Source of the DNA: Draconibacterium sp.
Lineage (GTDB): Bacteria > Bacteroidota > Bacteroidia > Bacteroidales > Prolixibacteraceae
Assembly (NCBI GenBank): GCA_015493625.1
Contig: WGCT01000297.1
Coordinates: 1 to 9,487 of the forward strand
Direction of reading: 5' to 3'
Length of the DNA stretch: 9,487 bases
The stretch's first letter is position 1. Each line of letters begins with the position of its first letter. Positions 1 through 5,521 of this stretch are shown here, one piece after another. A model generated the notes under the pieces. That model was not told the DNA's origin. It did not search any database and saw nothing but the letters and a program-made list of their open reading frames with translations. A program made the translations under genes and the position numbers.

Positions 1-33
1 TTTTAAATTGATTAAAATTATCAAAATTTATTT

Positions 34-49
34 AAAGAGAAAACTCTCC
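34..49 (-). terminator. Weak terminator-like dyad after the PAAR gene
   Basis: In the transcript, GGAGAG and CUCUUU can pair across a UUUU loop (four Watson-Crick pairs plus two G-U pairs), followed by an A/U-rich stretch. It lies about 50 bases past the PAAR stop codon, where the operon could end. The stem is short and A/T-rich, so it is a weak candidate. The rest of bases 1-100 is AT-rich with no coding frame I can support, and the operon might continue beyond the window. Confidence 0.22.
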
Positions 50-100
50 CTATATTTAACGTTAGAATATTGTGCAAGGATGATGAGAGAGTAAAAAAAT

Positions 101-406
101 TTAACCGCCAATTAAAACTGTTGGGAATCCAGATGAGATTGCTCCACCGTGAGCAGTAGAATCGCCTTGTCGTGCAGCGGGTCGGCCTCCTATTAATACG
201 GTTGCCGAACCTTTTACTATTGTTGCCGGAGGTCCTACACAAACACAAATATCACCCAAAACGGCGGCAGGTTGTCCACCAATTAATACATTCGGAACTC
301 CCGGTCCGGTAATTGGGCCTCCTACGTGAGGTATTGGCGAAGGTACTGCCGGTGTTTGCATTGGGCACACATGCATATCTCCAAGTCTTGCTGCTGGTTG
401 ACCCAT
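101..406 (-). CDS. PAAR-domain T6SS spike-tip protein
   Basis: This 101-residue protein is a stand-alone PAAR protein, the small metal-bound cone that sits on VgrG and sharpens the T6SS spike. The sequence shows three related segments, QPAARLGD (3-10), QPAAVLGD (45-52) and RPAARQGD (75-82), and a VLIGG motif at 40-44, 70-74 and 97-101, the last ending the protein exactly. Likely metal ligands, by analogy with PAAR proteins, are among H12, C14, H27, C54, C56 and H86; the exact set is inferred. No N- or C-terminal extension is present, so it carries no fused toxin. Its ATG lies five bases after the vgrG stop, so the two are almost certainly co-transcribed and probably translationally linked. 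It is the last gene of the set; 100 bases remain to the window edge. Confidence 0.93.
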   Translation of the reverse strand: MGQPAARLGDMHVCPMQTPAVPSPIPHVGGPITGPGVPNVLIGGQPAAVLGDICVCVGPPATIVKGSATVLIGGRPAARQGDSTAHGGAISSGFPTVLIGG

Positions 407-411
407 AATTT

Positions 412-2253
412 TTAATTTATCATTACTACTGCACCTTTTATGGCTGTATTGGCACCACCATCAACCGTTGCTTGAGCATCGCCTTTAATGGTTACGGCAG
501 CTCCTTTAATATCGGTGGTTGCGCCGGCTTTTGCTTCAAATGTTGTTGTGGCCGATTGTTTAATGCTCATTCCCTCTGTTTTTATATCTCCTGCCGACGA
601 TTTTGTCTCTACACCCATCTCGGCATCAATCAAAATTTTTGCTTTCGATGTGATTTTTATATCTGACGGACTGTTCAGTTTGATTCCACTTGGCGATAAT
701 TCAACAGTATTACTGTTTTGGTCGTTAAGTAAAATTGTCTGCTCATCGTCGCTAAGAACTATTTTATTTCCTCCGGGAGTATCAATTGTGGTTACTTTCT
801 TTTTGTCGTCGAATTCAATACGTAAATCACTCCGCGTAACAATTCCTTTAAAACTATTATCGTTTTCGGGCCAGGGTGTGTGAGGTTTATTTTTCCCGTG
901 GTACAAGCTCCCTACTACATACGGCTTTTCTGCATCGCCACCTTCGTATTCAACAAGAACCTCGTCGCCAATTTCAGGAATAAAATAAAAACCACGATTA
1001 TTTGCCGAGTATGGATTTACAATTCGAATCCAGGGACTCATTGAATTTTTCTCTTGCCAGTAAAAACGAACTCTTATTCTGCCAATTTTTTCGGGGTCTT
1101 TGTTATCGGTAACTACTGCACTTTGCGATGTTGCAAGCGGGAAAGCTTTGGTGTCGGTGTAATCGGGAATTGTTGTTTCGGCGGCAACACCTTTAAATGA
1201 GTTTTTATAATTCATCATGTTGTCGCACGTATGTGTAACTGATGTGACGATGTATTCGCCGTAATCGACTTTCCCTTTTTTATCGGTTTTAACTGCTTTT
1301 ATGTTTACTTTACCCCCCAACTTTACCAATGGATTATCGCTAACTCCTTTTACCGAAGACATTTTCGAAGCTTGCGCCTTTTCCTGTAATTCGGCAACGC
1401 TTTTAAACTGTTTTGCAAATTCCTCTTTTGCAACATTCAAATGGTTATAAAACAGTTGGGGTTGATGCGAGAAATGTTTTACCGATTTATCGTGTGCAAG
1501 TCCTCCCGGTTCGTTCAGTAACTTTTTTCCAACCGATTTTGTCGCTTCATCTTTAAGAAGTTCATCTTCAAAATAGTCGCGAAAATTAATCTTAAAGTTT
1601 AATGGATTCAGATTTATGTCGAAATCGAAATCAGACTGATTTACTCCTATTAATAAGTCGGTTTTTGACTTAGATAGTTCGCCAAAAACAAATTCAGAAC
1701 CATCGTAATACATCCATTCTCCAAAACGTTTTGCAAGTCTCCTAAGAAATTGATAACTGTTTTCTTCGTGTTGAACGGTATAATCGAACTGTGTTTTTGT
1801 ATTTGGTTTTACTTTCGATTTAAGCAAATCGCGCGGATAAGGTTTTAACACTTCATCAACTATCTGTTTTAACGTTTTATTTTCAAACGAACGACTTCCT
1901 CCGAGATCATCCAAAAGAATTTCGGGGCTTTTCCCTCTGAATATTACTTCGTTTGTCAGCGAAAGTCCTGATTTAATACCATTTACATTTGTAATTAACC
2001 CTTTAAAAATAATCGAATCAGGTGCTCCCGAATTTTTTATAAACGATGTAACATCAATGGTAATTACAATAGGGGCACCAATGAAAGTTTTTGAAGTATC
2101 GAGTACGAAACTGTCATCGAGTTCAAATGTGTCTAGTCTGCACGCAACTTCAAATTCGTTAACTCCGTAAATACTCTGGATAATTTTCAACCTGAGGAAA
2201 TCTTTTATTTCTTCTCCGGCAATCTCAATTTTTATTTTTGATGCTAAAGCCAT
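412..2253 (-). CDS. tssI: T6SS spike protein VgrG (TssI)
   Basis: This 613-residue protein is VgrG, which trimerises to form the spike on the tip of the TssD tube and carries the PAAR cone. The N-terminal part (about 1-360) is the gp27-like base, with a late-control-protein-D-like segment around 155-200 (ENSYQFLRRLAKRFGEW, 164-180). Residues about 375-455 form the gp5-like OB fold, recognised by DPEKIGRIRVRFYW (386-399), PEIGDEVLVEYEGGD (426-440) and KPYVVGSLYHG (443-453). From about 480 to the end, short alternating hydrophobic repeats (IKLNSPSDIKIT, TDIKGAAVTIKG, TAIKGAVVMIN) suggest the triple-stranded beta-helix needle. The protein stops there with no added enzymatic domain, so it is a structural rather than an 'evolved' VgrG. 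It starts 18 bases after the third tssD gene and ends five bases before the PAAR gene. Confidence 0.95.
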   Translation of the reverse strand: MALASKIKIEIAGEEIKDFLRLKIIQSIYGVNEFEVACRLDTFELDDSFVLDTSKTFIGAPIVITIDVTSFIKNSGAPDSIIFKGLITNVNGIKSGLSLTNEVIFRGKSPEILLDDLGGSRSFENKTLKQIVDEVLKPYPRDLLKSKVKPNTKTQFDYTVQHEENSYQFLRRLAKRFGEWMYYDGSEFVFGELSKSKTDLLIGVNQSDFDFDINLNPLNFKINFRDYFEDELLKDEATKSVGKKLLNEPGGLAHDKSVKHFSHQPQLFYNHLNVAKEEFAKQFKSVAELQEKAQASKMSSVKGVSDNPLVKLGGKVNIKAVKTDKKGKVDYGEYIVTSVTHTCDNMMNYKNSFKGVAAETTIPDYTDTKAFPLATSQSAVVTDNKDPEKIGRIRVRFYWQEKNSMSPWIRIVNPYSANNRGFYFIPEIGDEVLVEYEGGDAEKPYVVGSLYHGKNKPHTPWPENDNSFKGIVTRSDLRIEFDDKKKVTTIDTPGGNKIVLSDDEQTILLNDQNSNTVELSPSGIKLNSPSDIKITSKAKILIDAEMGVETKSSAGDIKTEGMSIKQSATTTFEAKAGATTDIKGAAVTIKGDAQATVDGGANTAIKGAVVMIN

Positions 2254-2271
2254 ATTCTTTTGTTCGGTAAA

Positions 2272-2685
2272 TTACCCACGTAAACTCTCAAATTTCCATG
2301 TGTTTATATGGTGAAATCCGGAAATAGTAAATTGTTCTACAGAAATTTTTATTTCAACGGTTGTTTGTTTGGCTTCTTTAAACCTTTCGTGATAATACGT
2401 TAATAAAGCATTCTTAAACTCAATCGTTTTTATTGTCTTTCCGTTTTCTTTACCAATAAATACAATTTTCCCGGAATTTACTATTTTCCCTTTAAGCATC
2501 CATCCCAATAATTCGCCGTCGTTTTCTACGGCAATTAAAATATTGAAAACACCGGCTTGAATGCTTGATGTTCGAGCACCTCTTTCGTCGGTTTTAAACA
2601 AAAATTCGTAATCCAATTCAAGTATACGAATACCTTTATTGCTGGAGTTAAAATCTTGAATATGCAAACGTGCAGTTAAAGCCAT
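2272..2685 (-). CDS. tssD: Divergent TssD/Hcp-like tube protein (third copy)
   Basis: A 137-residue protein with the overall plan of the Bacteroidota Hcp family (TssD): an N-terminal strand, a D-x-x-G loop (D33-G36), a strand pair ending in a VEN(D) segment (53-56), SGKIVFIGKENGK (71-83), then IEFKNALLTYYHERF (88-102). These align by eye with the two upstream copies. It differs clearly from them: the GG and EST motifs are lost, it is seven residues longer, and the C-terminal MGNA...NEW motif is replaced by ISGFHHINTWKFES. It sits directly before vgrG (18 bases), separated from the other tssD genes by the largest internal gap (66 bases) and a hairpin. This suggests, as inference only, a specialised role such as a tube-cap ring contacting VgrG or an effector-carrying Hcp. 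Sure it is Hcp-like; unsure of its exact job. Confidence 0.8.
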   Translation of the reverse strand: MALTARLHIQDFNSSNKGIRILELDYEFLFKTDERGARTSSIQAGVFNILIAVENDGELLGWMLKGKIVNSGKIVFIGKENGKTIKTIEFKNALLTYYHERFKEAKQTTVEIKISVEQFTISGFHHINTWKFESLRG

Positions 2686-2738
2686 GGCAAATTAATTCAT
2701 GATATTAAAAATATAACCCTCGGTTTCAGAAAAAGGGC

Positions 2739-2766
2739 GAATGGAGTTATTTTACGAACTCCATTC
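2739..2766 (-). terminator. Perfect 10-bp hairpin at the stop codon of the second tssD gene
   Basis: On the transcribed strand GAATGGAGTT and AACTCCATTC pair perfectly around an 8-base loop that contains the TAA stop of the upstream gene. Four bases past the stem comes a run of five T, giving the form of an intrinsic terminator, although the GCC spacer before the T-run is not ideal. Inside the operon it could act as a partial terminator that lowers tssD3, vgrG and PAAR expression relative to the sheath and tube genes, or protect the 3' end of a processed upstream mRNA. The pairing is seen in the sequence; the function is inferred. Confidence 0.5.
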
Positions 2767-3144
2767 ATTAACAACTTCGGCATTCCCCATTTTAATTACC
2801 TGGGCAACCAACGTTATTGAAGTAATCATTGCTCCCGATCCACCGGAGTGGTCGAATGTTTCGGTAAACGATGAAATAAAAGCTTTTTGAAATGATAACT
2901 CCCGCATTGTTGCTTCTTCGTTTCGTTTAATAAAAGTAATTGTTCCCTCTTTTAGCATTTCGCCAACCGAGATGTGTTCGAAAAACAGATTGTTCCCTGT
3001 CGATTCGACCGAGATCTTAATTTCTCCTCCAATGGTCGAAGAAATTGGTCGTCCCATATCGTCAACTTTCCGGTACATATGATAACTTGATGATAGCACA
3101 CGAAACTCGCTTCCTGATGTTTTAAATATTGCTTTAAATGACAT
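2752..3144 (-). CDS. tssD: T6SS inner-tube protein TssD (Hcp), second copy
   Basis: A 130-residue Hcp-family protein of the Bacteroidota TssD type, expected to form hexameric rings that stack into the inner tube. It shares with the first copy a D-x-x-G-x-P turn (DDMGRP, 28-33), IGGEIKISVEST (38-49), an EGTITF strand (66-71), a conserved SFQKAF...F-x-E-x-FD stretch (84-98), a glycine-rich loop (GGSGAMI, 101-107) and the C-terminal MGNA...NEW signature (119-128). Length equals that of the first copy but the sequence is clearly diverged, so this is an old paralogue rather than a recent duplicate. It starts 45 bases after the first copy. Its stop codon lies in the loop of a strong hairpin. It may be a second structural tube protein or a cargo-specific Hcp; the sequence alone does not tell. 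Confidence 0.9.
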   Translation of the reverse strand: MSFKAIFKTSGSEFRVLSSSYHMYRKVDDMGRPISSTIGGEIKISVESTGNNLFFEHISVGEMLKEGTITFIKRNEEATMRELSFQKAFISSFTETFDHSGGSGAMITSITLVAQVIKMGNAEVVNEWSS

Positions 3145-3189
3145 AATATTTATTTTTAAGATTTTAAAATTGAATAAATTAAAACACGG

Positions 3190-3582
3190 TTAATCGTCTA
3201 ACCATTCGTTTTCGTGAACTGCATTTCCCATCGAAATTTCACGGGCAGACAAAGAGCATTTTATCATTCCGTTTCCCGATTCGTCAAACGACTCTTCAAA
3301 ATTGGTCATAAAAGCTTCTTTGAATTCAAACTCTTTCAGTTTGCCTTCCTCTTCGCTTTTCATAATGGTAATTTTACCATCTTTTCGCATGTAACTGTCG
3401 CACATCCATTCCAGAAATTCATTCTCTTTGGTCGATTCAAGAACCAAATGAATATCTCCTCCTAATGTTTCGGAGGCCGGTTGTCCGGTGTGGTCGGTAT
3501 GTTGCTTTAATCCATAGCTAAAACTTTGAACAGGATGAGTTTTCCCGTCAAGTTCAATCGAAATATTTGACTTTGCTAACAT
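3190..3582 (-). CDS. tssD: T6SS inner-tube protein TssD (Hcp), first copy
   Basis: A 130-residue Hcp-family protein. Visible signatures are DHTGQP (30-35), LGGDIHLVLEST (40-51), a KDGKITIMKSEEEGK segment (67-81), FEFKEAFMTNFEESFD (85-100), GNGMI (103-107) and SMGNAVHENEW (117-127), all typical of the Bacteroidota TssD family. It directly follows tssC (45-base gap), the usual place of the main tube gene beside the sheath genes, so I infer that it encodes the bulk tube subunit, secreted when the sheath fires. It has no signal peptide, as expected for Hcp. The start ATG is preceded by an AT-rich stretch without a Shine-Dalgarno sequence, as is common in Bacteroidota. Confidence 0.93.
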   Translation of the reverse strand: MLAKSNISIELDGKTHPVQSFSYGLKQHTDHTGQPASETLGGDIHLVLESTKENEFLEWMCDSYMRKDGKITIMKSEEEGKLKEFEFKEAFMTNFEESFDESGNGMIKCSLSAREISMGNAVHENEWLDD

Positions 3583-3627
3583 AACATTAATAATTTATGG
3601 TTAATATTTGAAACTTTATTTGTTGTA

Positions 3628-5013
3628 TTAATTCTGTTCATAGTCTGAATCCCACTCAGTACCGTCGTCGCCTTTCTGACCATCCATTTTAATCATAAAG
3701 TTTTTGGCCGGGAAATAGGGTGTCATATGGATATCGAGATAAATTCTGTCTTTTTGAACCGGATCTTGTTCGAATCGTTTTACCGAGAAGTTTTCAATTA
3801 ATTTCCCGGGGCCGGTAATACTGTCGAGGAATTTTACAATTTGAGATAAAATTTCTTTCCGCGATTTTACATTGAAATTTTCGAAAGCCCGGCGATTTAA
3901 AAAGTCCATCATTACTTTAGTAACATAATCGAAAACCCGAACTACCGAATAGGTTTGTAGCCCGAGGTTGTCGCCATTGAAAAGTGTTTTTGCCGAAAAT
4001 GCCATCACTTTACCATATTCGTTAACCATGGGTACCAGTCCCAGTTTCTCGAGGTTGGCAATTTCACTCTTTTTCAAATCGAATTTTACGCCGTCAACTT
4101 CCGAAAGTCCTCCGTGCTTTTTACCTGCTGCTACTTGCGACATAAGTGTGTTGTAGATTGTTCCGGCCAATGCAGCCGACGGAGGTACAAACAACTCTTC
4201 CTCTTCTCCAATTTCATCGAATTTATCTCTTCCAACAAGCCAGTTGCAGGCCATCATTACATTTGAACGGTACATGTCGCCACCCGAAAGATTGGCCATT
4301 TCAAATAAGTCCATTACATCGTCGGGGTTGTCGAGATGCTCGAAATCGGTTACCAGCATTACTTTATTTTCGTGTGCTATTTTAGCCCATTTCTCAACTA
4401 CTTTATTCGAGCCCAAATACCCGGGAACAACAAGAATTCCATAATTGTCGCGAAGGTCGAGCCGGTCGTAATTGTTAACTAACTCTTCTTGCACTGCATC
4501 GATAAAACGTGTGTCGTCTAAATCTTTTAACTGTTCAGCCGAAGCGTTCATTACCGATAAATTTTTCAGTTTTGTGCTTCCGGTATTCTTAAAAAACAGA
4601 GCAACGGTGCGGTACGATTTTTCTAAATCTTTTGTCGCTTCTATTGCTTTGCTCATATTTGCTTTGTATGTTTTTTCGGCAACGGCAATGCTTTTTTCGC
4701 TTGTTTCAACCATCTCCGAAATGCTGTCGGACGAGCTGATAACAGCTGCCCAAAGTTGGAGGGTCTTTTTTAGTTTTTCACGGTCGTCTTTATATTCCGA
4801 TTCAGAAAGGAAAATCCGTTTTCTGGCTTTTCTTTCGGGGTTCATATTTTCAACTCCGGCGAATGCCATTTCCAATAGGTCGAAACCACCGCTTCCGGCC
4901 AGTTTGTTTAGCCCGGTTTTTAGCTCTTCGGCGGCATTGCCAACGCTTTGTACATTCTCTTGAACTCTCTCTTTATATTGTGCTATATCTTGCGATTTTT
5001 CTAATTCAGCCAT
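3628..5013 (-). CDS. tssC: T6SS contractile sheath large subunit TssC
   Basis: This 461-residue cytoplasmic protein is TssC (VipB), which with TssB forms the sheath around the TssD tube; contraction of the sheath expels the tube. It is of the Bacteroidota T6SS-iii type. The N-terminal 130 residues are charged and largely helical in character, the region that in other systems carries the helix bound by the ClpV N-domain. The core includes YGILVVPGYL (191-200), VMLVTDFEHLDNPDDV (218-233), FVPPSAALAGTIYNTL (275-290), LGLVPMVNEYGKVMAFSAKTL (324-344) and FDYVTKVMMDFLNRRAF (361-377). The C-terminal stretch DRIYLDIHMTPYFPAKNFMI (422-441) is the part expected to interlock with neighbouring subunits; the final 18 residues are acidic. 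It begins 38 bases after tssB. Length and order fit a complete gene. Confidence 0.96.
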   Translation of the reverse strand: MAELEKSQDIAQYKERVQENVQSVGNAAEELKTGLNKLAGSGGFDLLEMAFAGVENMNPERKARKRIFLSESEYKDDREKLKKTLQLWAAVISSSDSISEMVETSEKSIAVAEKTYKANMSKAIEATKDLEKSYRTVALFFKNTGSTKLKNLSVMNASAEQLKDLDDTRFIDAVQEELVNNYDRLDLRDNYGILVVPGYLGSNKVVEKWAKIAHENKVMLVTDFEHLDNPDDVMDLFEMANLSGGDMYRSNVMMACNWLVGRDKFDEIGEEEELFVPPSAALAGTIYNTLMSQVAAGKKHGGLSEVDGVKFDLKKSEIANLEKLGLVPMVNEYGKVMAFSAKTLFNGDNLGLQTYSVVRVFDYVTKVMMDFLNRRAFENFNVKSRKEILSQIVKFLDSITGPGKLIENFSVKRFEQDPVQKDRIYLDIHMTPYFPAKNFMIKMDGQKGDDGTEWDSDYEQN

Positions 5014-5051
5014 AATGTATTTTTTAAAATTTTAAATAATTAATTTACAAT

Positions 5052-5495
5052 TTATGCTTCTTCCAGCTCTTTTATGAGTGCAAACATTACGCTTAATAAA
5101 TCGGCTTTTGTATCTGGGTTTTCAAGCGTTTTCCGAAGCAGTTTGTTGCTTTTTAATTGCTTAATAATTTTTTGGTATTGCTCTTGCTCAATGGTGAGGT
5201 CTTTTAAAAAGTCGCTCTGTGCAGTAATTCCTTTCATTCCGAAATCGGAAAGGCCACTGAATGTGAGTTTTTCTTTTTTTTCAACCCCGTCACTGGTTTC
5301 AAAATCAACATCAATTTCGGGTTTAAAATGTTCAAAAACATCATCGATGGTTTGCAATCCTTCAACAATGTCTGGTTTAATTGGGTCGTCGGCTGTAAGT
5401 TTCTCACAAAGCAAAGTTCTGTTTTGTGGTATCTCGGCAAATGCTTCGTTGGCATCGCCTTTTACTTCCATTCCACCTATTCCGTACTCTTGCAT
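5052..5495 (-). CDS. tssB: T6SS contractile sheath small subunit TssB
   Basis: A 147-residue TssB (VipA), partner of TssC in the sheath. Visible features are EIPQNRTLL near the N-terminus (21-29), the segment PDIVEGLQTIDDVFEHFKP (41-59) containing the FKP motif, an acidic strand IDVDF (61-65), LTFSGLSDFGMKGI (77-90), and a helical C-terminus EQEQYQKIIKQLKSNKLLRK (103-122) followed by a leucine-rich helix to the end. It lies 26 bases after tssH and 38 bases before tssC, so the two sheath subunits are expected to be made together. The start ATG follows an A/T-rich tract with no Shine-Dalgarno sequence. The call rests both on sequence features and on the adjacency to tssC. Confidence 0.94.
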   Translation of the reverse strand: MQEYGIGGMEVKGDANEAFAEIPQNRTLLCEKLTADDPIKPDIVEGLQTIDDVFEHFKPEIDVDFETSDGVEKKEKLTFSGLSDFGMKGITAQSDFLKDLTIEQEQYQKIIKQLKSNKLLRKTLENPDTKADLLSVMFALIKELEEA

Positions 5496-5521
5496 AATAA
5501 ATAAATTTTAGTTGTTACTAA

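Noticed and set aside
8..24. AT-rich dyad TTGAT...ATCAA at the left edge, as a terminator
   Set aside because: Only five pairs, almost all A-T, with a 7-base loop; too weak to support.
4472..4963. A 163-codon plus-strand open frame
   Set aside because: Antisense to the N-terminal part of tssC, with a low-complexity serine/phenylalanine-rich product and no recognisable motif.
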